Shown here: in pieces, positions 9,420-18,860 of the stretch | Numbering within the stretch: the first letter of the stretch is position 1 | Layout of the letters: each line of letters begins with the position of its first letter | The notes under the pieces: generated by a model | Database searches by the model: none | Told to the model about the DNA's origin: nothing | Seen by the model: only the letters and a program-made list of their open reading frames with translations | Origin: Microbulbifer variabilis ATCC 700307 | GTDB lineage: Bacteria; Pseudomonadota; Gammaproteobacteria; Pseudomonadales; Cellvibrionaceae | Assembly: GCF_000380565.1 (NCBI RefSeq) | Contig: NZ_AQYJ01000026.1 | Location: 434,001-498,000 of the forward strand | Direction: 5' to 3' | DNA length: 64,000 nucleotides | Position numbers and translations under genes: made by a program

Positions 9420-10553
9420 GTGACCCCCACACTGCAACTGGCCTTTGAACTCATCCGCCGTCGCTCCGTAACCCCCGAGGACGCAGGCTGTATGGACCTG
9501 ATGATTGAGAGACTGGAAAAAATTGGGTTCAAAGTGGCAAAGCTGTGCCGTGGCGATACCGATAATTTTTGGGCGGTGCGCAACGGGCAAAGCAAAAGCC
9601 CACTGCTCGCCTTCGCCGGTCACACCGATGTCGTGCCGAGCGGGCCGGAGGAAAACTGGAGCAGCCCACCCTTCGAACCCGAAATCCGCGATAACTTTTT
9701 GTATGGTCGCGGCGCGGCCGATATGAAGGGTTCACTGGCAGCAATGGTGGTGGCCTGTGAGGAGTTTATCCATCAGCACCCCGATCACAGCGGTCGCATC
9801 GCCTTTTTGATCACCAGCGACGAAGAGGGGCCGGCAATCAACGGCACAGTCAAAGTCGTTGAGTGGCTCGAAGAGCAGGGAGAAAAAATAGACTGCTGTA
9901 TTGTCGGTGAGCCCTCCAGCAGCGAGCGCGTCGGCGATATTATCAAAAATGGAAGACGCGGCTCCCTGGGCCTTGAATTAAAAGTCTTCGGTGTGCAGGG
10001 ACATGTGGCCTATCCACATCTGGCGGAAAACCCAATTCACAATTTGGCCCCAGCTCTTGCTGAACTGGCCGCAGAAGAGTGGGATCAGGGCAACCAATTT
10101 TTCCCAGCCACCAGCTTCCAGGTTTCCAACATCAGCGGAGGTACAGGAGCAACCAATGTGATTCCCGGTGAGGTGGATCTGCTCTGTAACTGGCGCTTTT
10201 CTACAGAATCCACCGCCGAAGAACTGGAGGCCCGTGCCCGAGCAATCCTGGATAAGTACAACTTAAAATATGAAGCGAACTTTAATTTGTCCGGCCATCC
10301 CTTCCTCACTGCCGAGGGTCCACTGGTCCACGCTGTAGAGCAAGCGATTCAAAAAATCACAGGAAAGGAAACAGAATTATCGACGGCCGGGGGCACTTCC
10401 GATGGCCGCTTTATCGCTCCAACAGGAGCGCAGGTAGTGGAACTGGGGCCGGTCAATGCCACTATTCACAAAGTTGATGAGAGAGTCAAAGCCGACGATT
10501 TGGATATACTTAAGGAAATTTATCGGGAAGTACTTAGGGAGCTTCTAACCTGA
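9420..10553 (+). CDS. dapE: Succinyl-diaminopimelate desuccinylase DapE
   Basis: A zinc-dependent M20 hydrolase releasing LL-diaminopimelate and succinate. The 377-residue protein starts with GTG behind AAAAGGA. Metal and catalytic motifs are visible: GHTDVVPSG (His ligand), [10 protein letters not shown] (bridging Asp), TSDEEGPA (catalytic Glu pair) and the C-terminal GGTSDGRFI. With dapC and dapD it supplies three consecutive steps of the succinylase pathway in this cluster. Confidence 0.97.
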   Translation: MTPTLQLAFELIRRRSVTPEDAGCMDLMIERLEKIGFKVAKLCRGDTDNFWAVRNGQSKSPLLAFAGHTDVVPSGPEENWSSPPFEPEIRDNFLYGRGAADMKGSLAAMVVACEEFIHQHPDHSGRIAFLITSDEEGPAINGTVKVVEWLEEQGEKIDCCIVGEPSSSERVGDIIKNGRRGSLGLELKVFGVQGHVAYPHLAENPIHNLAPALAELAAEEWDQGNQFFPATSFQVSNISGGTGATNVIPGEVDLLCNWRFSTESTAEELEARARAILDKYNLKYEANFNLSGHPFLTAEGPLVHAVEQAIQKITGKETELSTAGGTSDGRFIAPTGAQVVELGPVNATIHKVDERVKADDLDILKEIYREVLRELLT

Positions 10554-10691
10554 GCTTACTGACCCAGACGATAATTATTTATTAATTGCACGGACTATCC
10601 CACTAAATACACGGATCGGCTTATTCGCCTCCTGCCCGACCGTCTCTGCGGTATGCTCCTTCCGATAACAAAATGGAGGAGCCCGCAGATA

Positions 10692-12746
10692 ATGAACAGA
10701 CTATTGAAAATAGCCGCGGCGATATTAATCGCCAGTCCTACCCTCGCTGAAGAGCAACCCACTAACTTCAGCTATGAGGATGTATTCAATCTCGAGTATG
10801 CCAGCGACCCTCAGTTCAGTAACGACGGAAAGAGTATTTACTACGTCCGCAACTCCATGAACAAAATGGCGGACAACAAGCGGGCAAACCTATGGCGCAT
10901 CAGTGCCGACGGCAAGGACCACCGCCCACTGACCTCAGGAGATTACGCTGATTATTCGCCGCGCCTATCCCCGGATGGTAAAACAATCGCCTTTATCAGT
11001 TCCCGCAGCGGCAGCCCCCAGATACACCTATTGTGGCTCGATAACGGTCAAAACCTGCAGATCTCCCACCTGCCAAAATCCCCTTCAAATATTCAGTGGT
11101 CAAGGGACGGCAAACAAATTGCCTTCACCATGTTTGTGCCAGAGAGCAAACCTCTGCCGGTTGAACTGCCCGGAGCGCCCGAGGGCGCCGAGTGGGCAAA
11201 ATCACCCCAGTTTATCGACCGCAGTATTTATCGTGCGGACGGTATGGGTTATCTCAAGCAGGGGCACACCCAAATATTTGTCATCTCCCGTGAGGGCGGC
11301 ACGCCGCGTCAGCTTACCAGCGGTGAGTTCGACCACAACAGTAGTCTCGCCTGGAGTAAAAACAACGACGCTATTTACTTTTCTGCAAACCGCCACCCCG
11401 ATCACGAGATCGAACTGATGAACTCTGAAATTTATAGAGTAAATCTCAAGGATGGCGACATTGAGCAGATCACCGAAAGATTCGGGCCTGATCACCATCC
11501 GCAGATCTCCCCCGATGGTAAAAAGCTTGCCTACCTGGGATTTGAGGATCAACGGCTCGGGTACCAACAACACAGCCTGCGCATCATCGATCTCGGCAGC
11601 GGCGAGTCTCGCAAAATCCAAACCGCAAAAGACCGCAGTATCTCCAGCTACCACTGGCTAGGCGACAGTAAACGTATCGCTTACAGCTACGACGATCAGG
11701 GCTCCACAAAAATTGCCATTAAAAAAATTAGTGGCAGTGACACTGTAGTCGCCAGTGATGCTGGCGGTCTATCGCTGGGGAGACCCTACTCGGGCACTCA
11801 CTTTGCCACATCCAAGCGCGGAGCTATTGCTTACACGCAAACCAATCCACAACATCCGGCAGAGCTGGCTTTGGCCCACAATGGCAAAGTAAAAGCGCTG
11901 ACCAGCCTCAATAACGATGTGATGCCGCTGCGCAATATGGCCCGCGTGGAGGAGATCAATTACAAGTCCAGTTTTGATGGCCGTGATATACAGGGCTGGG
12001 TCGCCTACCCGCCCAACTTCGACCCGAAGAAAAAATATCCCTTGCTGTTGGAAATTCATGGCGGGCCCTTCTCTAACTATGGCCCCCGGTTCGCCGCAGA
12101 GGTGCAACTTTTTGCTGCCGCAGGCTATGTGGTTCTCTATACAAACCCCCGAGGCTCCACCAGCTATGGGCATGAATTTGCCAATCTGATTCACCACAAC
12201 TACCCGAGCCAGGATTACGACGATTTGATGGCCGGCGTGGATGCAGTCATCAACCAGGGTTTTATCGATGAGGAGCAACTGTTTGTTACCGGCGGCAGCG
12301 GGGGCGGCACCCTAACAGCCTGGATCATCGGCAAAACCGATCGATTCCGAGCTGCGGTCGTTGCCAAACCAGTAATCAACTGGGAAAGCTTCGTCTTGAC
12401 TGCGGATTATTCCAGGTTCTTTACTAAGTACTGGTTCTCAGGCATGCCCTGGGAAAAACCGGAGGAATATCGCCGCCGTTCACCACTGACTTATGTGGGC
12501 AATGTCACTACGCCAACCATGCTGCTTACCGGAGAGGAGGACTACCGCACACCGATGTCTGAAACAGAGCAGTTTTACCAGGCACTGAAGTTGAACGATG
12601 TGGAAGCTGCAATGGTGCGTATCCCAGGCGCCTCTCACAGTATTGCCGCGAGACCCAGCCAGATGATTGCTAAGGTAGCCTCTATCTTGTACTGGTTTGA
12701 ACAGCACAAGCCTGAGCGAGAGAGTCAGGACTTAGTAGTGAATTAA
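10692..12746 (+). CDS. Secreted S9 family peptidase (prolyl oligopeptidase type)
   Basis: A predicted periplasmic serine peptidase of the acylaminoacyl/dipeptidyl peptidase branch. The start at 10692 gives a signal peptide (MNRLLKIAAAILIASPTLAE) behind GGAGGAG. The N-terminal half has WD40-like beta-propeller repeats (LSPDGKTIAFISSRSG, ISPDGKKLAYLGF). The C-terminal alpha/beta-hydrolase domain carries Ser536 in GGSGGG, Asp617 in EEDYRTP and His649 in GASHSI, a complete triad. Length is 684 residues. It is followed by a second S9 peptidase 112 bases downstream; substrate unknown. Confidence 0.93.
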   Translation: MNRLLKIAAAILIASPTLAEEQPTNFSYEDVFNLEYASDPQFSNDGKSIYYVRNSMNKMADNKRANLWRISADGKDHRPLTSGDYADYSPRLSPDGKTIAFISSRSGSPQIHLLWLDNGQNLQISHLPKSPSNIQWSRDGKQIAFTMFVPESKPLPVELPGAPEGAEWAKSPQFIDRSIYRADGMGYLKQGHTQIFVISREGGTPRQLTSGEFDHNSSLAWSKNNDAIYFSANRHPDHEIELMNSEIYRVNLKDGDIEQITERFGPDHHPQISPDGKKLAYLGFEDQRLGYQQHSLRIIDLGSGESRKIQTAKDRSISSYHWLGDSKRIAYSYDDQGSTKIAIKKISGSDTVVASDAGGLSLGRPYSGTHFATSKRGAIAYTQTNPQHPAELALAHNGKVKALTSLNNDVMPLRNMARVEEINYKSSFDGRDIQGWVAYPPNFDPKKKYPLLLEIHGGPFSNYGPRFAAEVQLFAAAGYVVLYTNPRGSTSYGHEFANLIHHNYPSQDYDDLMAGVDAVINQGFIDEEQLFVTGGSGGGTLTAWIIGKTDRFRAAVVAKPVINWESFVLTADYSRFFTKYWFSGMPWEKPEEYRRRSPLTYVGNVTTPTMLLTGEEDYRTPMSETEQFYQALKLNDVEAAMVRIPGASHSIAARPSQMIAKVASILYWFEQHKPERESQDLVVN

Positions 12747-12858
12747 GATTAATTTCCTGTTTTTTAGGTCAGGACGAACTTTCTAGACCCGTCCTAACCA
12801 TTTCCATTAATAGCCCTATCACGCATAATTATGAACCTTCAATACAAGGGCAACATAT

Positions 12859-14814
12859 ATGCGCAAGCTTTTATTTTTCGCTTTTCTTTGGCCGCTTTTC
12901 GCATTTGGCACTCAGATACCTCTATCGGACCTAATACGCCATGCAGAAATTGAGGAGGTGAAAATATCTCCAGAAGGCACCCACTTAGCCATCAGAAAAA
13001 TCCATAAAGGCGAGAGAATTTTACTTTTTTTATCCCTTGATGACTTTGAAATTACAGGAGGCTTACGGCTCAAAGGAAAGGATGAAGTTGGACATTTTTA
13101 TTGGGCCAACAATGAAAGAGTTATCACCGAAGTTATGTCGCGCAGAGCTGCCTTAGAAACTCCAATCTTCTATGGAACCCTGTTTGCAGTAAACTTCGAT
13201 GGATCCAAAGCAAAAAATATATTTGGATATTTAGCAAGCGAGATGCAGACTGGCACACGTTTAAAAAGAGCCAAAGCAACATATGCGCATGCAACAATTA
13301 TTGACACTCTTCCAGAAGATAAAAACAAAATCTTACTCTCAACATCACCTTGGGCAAATGACTGGGAAACAACAGGAGAAATCCTAAAGGTAAATATTTA
13401 TAGTGGTGTTAAAACTAGAATAACAGGGCTGCCTCAGGTGGGCCGAGCCCATAGTGATGGACTTGGCAATGTAGTTTTCGCCACAGGCAGCAATAGAAAA
13501 GGCATTCGTGAAATCTATAAGAAATCCCAAAAAGGGTGGGAAAAACTTGAAAATCCTCTCTTGACCCGCGGTTGGCCAACAGGCAGAGACTCTGAGACCG
13601 GTGACTTCTACTTTTTAATAGACCGACCCAATAACACAGAGCAACTAGTTAAATTTAATAACAAGACAAACCAACTAGCTCCAATATTTTCCCACGATAA
13701 CTCCGACATTAGCGGAGTAATCCACCACCCTGTAAGTGAAAACCCCATCGGTGTCTACTTAAACCCCGACTATCCTGAAGAGCACTTTTTTGATGAGGGA
13801 GATGGGTTTGCAGCTTATTTCCGTGGCTTAAAAAAGGCTTTTGAGGGCTACAGAATCAACTTTACAAGCTTCACTAATGACGGCTCTTTAGGAATACTAA
13901 AAGTTTATGGAGACCGACTCCCAGGGGATTATTTCTTAGCAAATTTGAAGACTAAGAAAGTAGACTTTCTATTATCATCATCAGAATGGCTTGCCCCTGA
14001 AACTCTAAACTCAATGCGAGCTGAGTCATTCGTCACCACGGACAACATGAGAATAGGCACCTATCTGACTTTCCCCAAAGGACAAACTAAAAATCTGCCT
14101 ATGGTAGTAGTACCACATGGAGGCCCCCATGCCCGTGACTACTGGGGATATGACCAAGAAGCACAAATACTTTCCCAAAATGGCTACTTGGTTCTCCAGG
14201 TAAACTTTCGTGGCTCAACAGGATACGGCGACCACTTTTACACTGCCGGAGAGCAAGAGTGGGGAGGAAAAATTCAAAAGGATATAGCCGATGCAGTTCA
14301 TTGGGCAGTAGAGAAAGGCTATGCAGATCCAAGAAAAGTTTGTATTTACGGTGCCAGCTTTGGGGGCTACTCTGCCCTAATGAATCCGATCAGATATCCA
14401 GACCTGTATAAATGTGCGGCTGGCTATGTGGGTGTTTATGACTTGGAGATGATGTACAAGAAAGGGGATATCAAGCGTCGTGATAGAGGGTTAGCCTACC
14501 TTAATAGGGAACTGAGTAAAGATAAGAACTTCTTAAAGGAAAACTCTCCAATCCACAACACCGATAAACTCAATATCCCCTTGTTTATTATTCACGGTGA
14601 GAAAGATGAGCGTGTACCTGTTGAACATGCTGAGGAGCTACTGAAAAAACTTGAAAAAGAAGGGAAGCCTGCAAAAAGCCTTATTGTTGCCAACGAAGGG
14701 CACGGATTTTATAGCGAGGAGAACAAGATGAAGCTTTATACCGAACTGCTCGCCTTCCTTGATAAAAATATCGGCATTGGGTCCGCAGAAAAATCGCCAA
14801 CGAAAAAACAGTAA
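12859..14814 (+). CDS. Second S9 family peptidase, AT-richer gene
   Basis: 651 residues with a signal peptide (MRKLLFFAFLWPLFAFG). The N-terminal region is a degenerate beta-propeller. The C-terminal hydrolase domain has Ser500 in GASFGGYS, Asp583 in GEKDERVP and His615 in NEGHGFYS, so the triad is intact. It resembles the dipeptidyl-peptidase-like S9C group of marine gammaproteobacteria. Codon use is visibly more AT-rich than in the preceding S9 gene or the dap cluster, which suggests separate acquisition more than recent tandem duplication. No ordinary promoter was identified in the 112-base gap. Confidence 0.92.
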   Translation: MRKLLFFAFLWPLFAFGTQIPLSDLIRHAEIEEVKISPEGTHLAIRKIHKGERILLFLSLDDFEITGGLRLKGKDEVGHFYWANNERVITEVMSRRAALETPIFYGTLFAVNFDGSKAKNIFGYLASEMQTGTRLKRAKATYAHATIIDTLPEDKNKILLSTSPWANDWETTGEILKVNIYSGVKTRITGLPQVGRAHSDGLGNVVFATGSNRKGIREIYKKSQKGWEKLENPLLTRGWPTGRDSETGDFYFLIDRPNNTEQLVKFNNKTNQLAPIFSHDNSDISGVIHHPVSENPIGVYLNPDYPEEHFFDEGDGFAAYFRGLKKAFEGYRINFTSFTNDGSLGILKVYGDRLPGDYFLANLKTKKVDFLLSSSEWLAPETLNSMRAESFVTTDNMRIGTYLTFPKGQTKNLPMVVVPHGGPHARDYWGYDQEAQILSQNGYLVLQVNFRGSTGYGDHFYTAGEQEWGGKIQKDIADAVHWAVEKGYADPRKVCIYGASFGGYSALMNPIRYPDLYKCAAGYVGVYDLEMMYKKGDIKRRDRGLAYLNRELSKDKNFLKENSPIHNTDKLNIPLFIIHGEKDERVPVEHAEELLKKLEKEGKPAKSLIVANEGHGFYSEENKMKLYTELLAFLDKNIGIGSAEKSPTKKQ

Positions 14815-14834
14815 CGAGCTAACGCAAATCTTTT

Positions 14835-14864
14835 CGACACCAGTCAAGTTATCAACTGGTGTCG
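14835..14864. repeat. Perfect hairpin between convergent genes
   Basis: A perfect 10-bp stem (CGACACCAGT with ACTGGTGTCG) with a 10-base loop lies in the 77-base gap between the plus-strand S9 gene and the minus-strand flavodoxin operon. Neither side has a T-run, so it may end transcription by another route or block RNA 3' decay for both convergent transcripts. Confidence 0.6.
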
Positions 14865-14891
14865 CCAATACACAGCCGAACAGCCTGGCTT

Positions 14892-15269
14892 TTAGTGGAG
14901 GTGCCCTGAAGACTTGAAAGACTCTTCGACTGGACTGACTTCCTCGTCAAAGCCATGTGACAATACAAAATAAAAAATTACCTGCATCTGCCCTTGAAAT
15001 TCGGTAACCAAATCAAAATTGAATTCCCCTCGTTCACCAGGGTTCACTCGAACAGTGGATACATGCGCAGGTTCGATAAAGAATTCTGCTACGGGGCGCT
15101 TTCCTCGGATAACCTGAACGAGCAAGGTGCGGGCATCCTCCTCAGCAAAGCGCCAATAGTAGTCATCATCATCGTAAACTACTGAGTCTGTACTCCCGGC
15201 ACGAAGGATACAGTTGGGATGTTCGGCCAACCAAGCCCAGAATTCTTTAAAGGGTATTGCCTGATCCAT
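14892..15269 (-). CDS. Conserved hypothetical protein downstream of flavodoxin
   Basis: 125 residues, acidic, without signal peptide or membrane segment. A DDDDYY stretch is near residues 33-38. I do not recognise a domain. The start codon lies six bases after the flavodoxin stop, so the two genes are almost certainly one operon; a role linked to the flavodoxin is plausible but only inferred from this spacing. Confidence 0.75.
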   Translation of the reverse strand: MDQAIPFKEFWAWLAEHPNCILRAGSTDSVVYDDDDYYWRFAEEDARTLLVQVIRGKRPVAEFFIEPAHVSTVRVNPGERGEFNFDLVTEFQGQMQVIFYFVLSHGFDEEVSPVEESFKSSGHLH

Positions 15270-15275
15270 GCAATT

Positions 15276-15827
15276 TTAATCATCCAACTCAATGATGCTG
15301 TCAGCACCACCATCAAGATTGAATTCATCAGCAATTTGTTTGCACCACAGGTTAAGGCGCTGAGCAGTCAACTCTTCCTGTTGATCCTCATCGATAGCGA
15401 GGCCCATAAATTTGCCCTCACCTTCGACCTCCGCCTTGGAAGCTTCAAACTCATAGCCTTCAGTAGACCACAAACCGACAATGGTCGCTCCTCGCCCGAC
15501 AATCACATCGTGCAACATGCCCATAGCGTCGAGGAAGTAATCGCCGTATCCGAACTGGTCGCCCAAACCGTAAAGGGCCACGGTCTTACCGCTAAAGTCG
15601 ATTTCCTGCACATCTTCCCAGAACTCCTCCCAATCGGACTGAATCTGGCCGAAATCCCAGGTGGGAATACCAAAAATCAGCTGCTCGTAGTTGGCGATAT
15701 CCAGCTGAGTGACATCGGCAATATCAAACAGATCTACCCTATCCTCACCCAGGCGGGCGCGGATACGCAGGGCTATAGATTCAGTGTTGCCTTCGTCGCT
15801 GCCATAAAACAAGCCGATTTTGCTCAC
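15276..15827 (-). CDS. Flavodoxin
   Basis: A 183-residue long-chain flavodoxin, an FMN electron carrier. GTG at 15827 is chosen: it follows GAGAGGAG at good spacing and gives MSKIGLFYGSDEGNTES, where the FMN phosphate loop is GSDEGNT (a Glu replaces the common Thr). The other FMN-binding signatures, PTWDFGQIQSDW and YGLGDQFGYGDYFLDAMG, are present with the expected aromatic residues. The C-terminus is acidic. It heads a two-gene operon with the protein at 14892-15269. Confidence 0.93.
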   Translation of the reverse strand: MSKIGLFYGSDEGNTESIALRIRARLGEDRVDLFDIADVTQLDIANYEQLIFGIPTWDFGQIQSDWEEFWEDVQEIDFSGKTVALYGLGDQFGYGDYFLDAMGMLHDVIVGRGATIVGLWSTEGYEFEASKAEVEGEGKFMGLAIDEDQQEELTAQRLNLWCKQIADEFNLDGGADSIIELDD

Positions 15828-15940
15828 AGTCACTCCTCTCTGCCCTAACCGGGCCACACTAGACACCTATTTGCGGGGCGGCGTATTCTCCCAGCAATAG
15901 CGGAATGCAGCAAGCTGACTCTGAAAAGCAAAAGCAGGGG

Positions 15941-15968
15941 AAACAAAAAGGCCCCCTTGAACGGGGGC
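15941..15968 (-). terminator. Intrinsic terminator of the cpxP-like gene
   Basis: On the minus strand a GCCCCC/GGGGGC stem with 6-base loop is followed by CTTTTTGTTT. It lies 76 bases after the stop of the cpxP-like gene. Confidence 0.75.
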
Positions 15969-16044
15969 AAAGGGTTATGAACCTACCGGGCCTCTGGGGA
16001 AGGGCGCGCCCGGTGGATCGCACAAGGAGTCTATAGAAGGGTAA

Positions 16045-16515
16045 TCAGGAGTCTGAAGAGCGGCGCTCAAGGCGGCCTTCGCGCCATTTCATTCGGCGCT
16101 CTTTGCGCTCAGCTTTTAGCTCTTCAAACTTGGCTTTCTGCTCATCGGTGAGAATCGCCTCAAATTGCTGGCGCATCTGGTAGTGACTCTGCATTTGCTG
16201 TACCTTCAGCCGACCCAGTTCGGCACCCAGCTGATCCACTGTAGCCTGGTCAGCACCGGACTCTATCGCAGCATGGATTTGCTTTCGCAGAGCATTCAGC
16301 TGTTCACGCTGGGCATTTCTCGCCTCACGGGTACCATCGCGGTTGGCTTTTAGCTGTGCCTTTTGTCCCTCGGTCAGCTGCAACTCACGGGCCATGTGCT
16401 CAAAGCCGCGCTTGTGGTGATCCCCACCCCCGCCAGACGCCATCGTCGCTGCGGGGAAAGCTAAAACACCCGCCAGGGCCAAACTGCTTACCGCCAGTTT
16501 CCAGTTCTTCATCAT
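16045..16515 (-). CDS. cpxP: Spy/CpxP family periplasmic protein
   Basis: A periplasmic LTxxQ-motif chaperone or sensor-inhibitor of the Cpx pathway. The 156-residue protein has a signal peptide ending near ATMA (residues 1-26). It then has two LTxxQ repeats: QLTEGQKAQ and ILTDEQKAK. The body is highly charged and helical, with an RKERRMKWREGRLERR tail. It is divergent from cpxRA with a shared operator region, the arrangement seen in Enterobacteria. A Spy-like function cannot be excluded from sequence alone. Confidence 0.88.
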   Translation of the reverse strand: MMKNWKLAVSSLALAGVLAFPAATMASGGGGDHHKRGFEHMARELQLTEGQKAQLKANRDGTREARNAQREQLNALRKQIHAAIESGADQATVDQLGAELGRLKVQQMQSHYQMRQQFEAILTDEQKAKFEELKAERKERRMKWREGRLERRSSDS

Positions 16516-16563
16516 TCTGTCCTCTCGTTTGCATTCAGTGATTTCATAGTAAGTGTGGCCTGT

Positions 16564-16608
16564 GTAAACAGGGGCAAACCGGGGTAAACAATTGTTAAGA
16601 ACGGTAAA
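16564..16608. promoter_or_regulatory. CpxR operator array, five half-sites at 10-bp phasing
   Basis: GTAAA at 16564, GCAAA at 16574, GTAAA at 16584, GTTAA at 16594 and GTAAA at 16604 recur exactly every 10 bases. Adjacent pairs match the known CpxR box GTAAA-N5-GTAAA. The array lies between the divergent cpxP-like gene and cpxR and would serve both. The exact promoter elements were not resolved. Confidence 0.8.
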
Positions 16609-16680
16609 AAGCCCACAGGGCTGCGATAACTAGCGCCAGTGCTTTGCATATAATGGCACCACAGCAACAGAGAGAACGCC

Positions 16681-17385
16681 ATGAGCCGAATCCTCCTGAT
16701 CGATGACGACACAGAATTGACCGACCTGCTGAGGGAGTTCCTCACCGGCGAAGGCTTTGAAGTAACAGCGGCCAATGATGGCGGCCGGGGGCTTGAGCTG
16801 GCACAGAGCCAAAACTTTGACGCCCTGGTACTGGATGTAATGCTTCCAGTACACAACGGTTTTGACGTGCTGCGTAAACTCCGCGAAGAGGCCTCCCCAA
16901 CGAGTAGATCCCTGCCTGTCATCATGCTCACAGCCAAAGGCGATACCGTGGATCGCATTGTGGGCCTGGAAATGGGGGCCGATGACTACCTGCCCAAACC
17001 TTGTAATCCACGTGAGCTGGCCGCGCGCCTGCGCGCTATATTGCGCCGTGGGCGGGTTGAAATAGAAGAAAATGACGACAGCCTTAGCAGCGGTCAGTTG
17101 CGACTTTTACCAGCTGAACACCAGGCCTATTGGAGCGAACAGGCCCTATCCCTCACTGGTGCTGAATTCTCAGTACTCAAAGTGCTGGTGCAGCACGCCG
17201 GGGATGTGGTTGGTAAAGAGGTTCTGACCGAAAGTGCACTAGGGCGCAAGCTTATGCCCTACGATCGCTCAATCGACGTACATGTGAGCAATATCCGTAA
17301 GAAGCTCGCCGACAAAGGCGCCAGCCGCGATCTGATTATCAATATTCGCGGCGCTGGCTATATGCTCACCCAGGCCAAGCAGTAG
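16681..17385 (+). CDS. cpxR: Response regulator CpxR
   Basis: An OmpR/PhoB-family response regulator for envelope stress. The receiver domain (1-120) has the acidic pocket at Asp8-10, the phospho-acceptor Asp52 in LVLDVMLP and Lys106 in LPKP. The winged-helix DNA-binding domain (about 130-232) carries RSIDVHVSNIRKKL and IRGAGYML. Length is 234 residues. It is followed by cpxA after 11 bases and preceded by a CpxR operator array, implying autoregulation. Confidence 0.94.
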   Translation: MSRILLIDDDTELTDLLREFLTGEGFEVTAANDGGRGLELAQSQNFDALVLDVMLPVHNGFDVLRKLREEASPTSRSLPVIMLTAKGDTVDRIVGLEMGADDYLPKPCNPRELAARLRAILRRGRVEIEENDDSLSSGQLRLLPAEHQAYWSEQALSLTGAEFSVLKVLVQHAGDVVGKEVLTESALGRKLMPYDRSIDVHVSNIRKKLADKGASRDLIINIRGAGYMLTQAKQ

Positions 17386-17396
17386 GTAGTATCAAA

Positions 17397-18773
17397 ATGC
17401 GCAGCCTCTTCTGGAAAATGTTTTTTGGCGCATGGATCACCGCCATGGTGATGGTGGTTGCCGCCATTTACATTACCCATTTTGGCGAGTTTGGCGACCC
17501 ACGCCAGGAGGAGCGCTGGGAGGGGCCCGCACTATTTCGAGAAGTCATGCGCAATATGCGTATAGCCCGCCGCCATGGTCCTGAGCAGTTCCAGCACTGG
17601 CTGGAGCGAGCGCCTAAGAAAGTCCAACGCCGCGTCTACGCGGTGGACCACCTGGGCAACGATCTGCTTGGGCGCCAGGTTCCTACCGATATGAAGCCTC
17701 TGATCAACAGCCTGGATTACCGCAATCGCGAAGCGCACATGTTAGTGGACAATAAACCCACCGTGGGCTTCTTCCTGCCACTACGCACAGGGGACCCTCT
17801 ACGCATCGCCCTGGTTGCCGGCGATAGCAAGGAAGGCCTTTTGCTGCGCTTCCTATGGCGCAATTTCTGGCCCATGCTGCTGCTTTCAATGATCGCTTCC
17901 GGAGTTGCCTGCTACTGGCTGGCCAGCTACTTGAGCCGCCCCCTTGAACAGCTCCGAACCGCCACCAGACGAGTCGCTGCCGGTGAGCTGGACTACAGGG
18001 TTGCTCCGAGTTTGCGCACCCGCAACGATGAACTGACTGACCTTGCCCTCGATTTTGACTCAATGACCGCACAACTGCAGGAGTCCATGTCCGAACAGCG
18101 CCGCCTGATCAAGGATGTTTCTCACGAGTTGCGCTCCCCCCTGGCTCGGCTCCAGGTAGCTTTGGCTATCGCCCGCCAAAAGCAGGTGGCAGGGCTTGAC
18201 ACCGAGCTGGACAAAATCGGCAAGGCTGCGGATTACCTGGAGGATATCATTGCCGATGTATTGTCCCTGCCAGTCAGTAGCCAGGAGCAGCGTCCACTGG
18301 ATGATGTGGTCGAGTTGAACAGCCTGCTTTCGGCATTGATTGATGATCTGCACATAGAAGCTGAGGAAAAAAGCCTGAGCTTTGATGTGAGCACCACTGG
18401 CGAAGAGCTTTTAATCGCTACTCGCGGCAGCTCACTGACCGCAGCACTGGAGAATATTCTGCGTAATGCCATCAAATACAGCCCCTCAGGCGGCCTCGTA
18501 CGAGTACTGGTAGAGGAGTCCGGAGAATCCTGTAGCATCTCTGTAATCGACTCTGGCTCAGGGGTCGAGGAGGATGAACTGGAGGCTATTTTCCGCCCCT
18601 TCTATCGAACGGACAGCGCACGCACCCGGGAGAGTGGTGGCTTTGGCCTGGGTCTGGCTATTGCCCAACGCACTCTGCTGCACCATGGAGGCAGTATCAC
18701 TGCGCGCAATAGCATTGGTGCCGGCCTGTGTGTCGAGATTCAGCTGCCACTTCTGCATATCACCGACGATTGA
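17397..18773 (+). CDS. cpxA: Sensor histidine kinase CpxA
   Basis: The membrane sensor partner of CpxR, 458 residues. Transmembrane segments lie near residues 9-29 and 155-178, bracketing a periplasmic sensor domain of about 125 residues that would contact the CpxP-like protein. A HAMP domain follows (about 179-232). The H-box is at His243 in DVSHELRSPLARLQ; the N-box is ENILRNAIKYSP, and GLGLAIAQ marks the ATP lid. It is co-transcribed with cpxR. Confidence 0.93.
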   Translation: MRSLFWKMFFGAWITAMVMVVAAIYITHFGEFGDPRQEERWEGPALFREVMRNMRIARRHGPEQFQHWLERAPKKVQRRVYAVDHLGNDLLGRQVPTDMKPLINSLDYRNREAHMLVDNKPTVGFFLPLRTGDPLRIALVAGDSKEGLLLRFLWRNFWPMLLLSMIASGVACYWLASYLSRPLEQLRTATRRVAAGELDYRVAPSLRTRNDELTDLALDFDSMTAQLQESMSEQRRLIKDVSHELRSPLARLQVALAIARQKQVAGLDTELDKIGKAADYLEDIIADVLSLPVSSQEQRPLDDVVELNSLLSALIDDLHIEAEEKSLSFDVSTTGEELLIATRGSSLTAALENILRNAIKYSPSGGLVRVLVEESGESCSISVIDSGSGVEEDELEAIFRPFYRTDSARTRESGGFGLGLAIAQRTLLHHGGSITARNSIGAGLCVEIQLPLLHITDD

Positions 18774-18860
18774 ACGGCGCAAAAACTGCTATAAACAATC
18801 TATCGCCAGCACGGGCTGGCGATCATGACTATTTGACCGCCAATAGCAAAGGACCCTGCT

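Noticed and set aside
12759..12803. Imperfect inverted repeat AGGACG/CGTCCT between the S9 genes as a terminator
   Set aside because: The T-run lies before, not after, the stem in the direction of transcription, and the outer stem has a mismatch.
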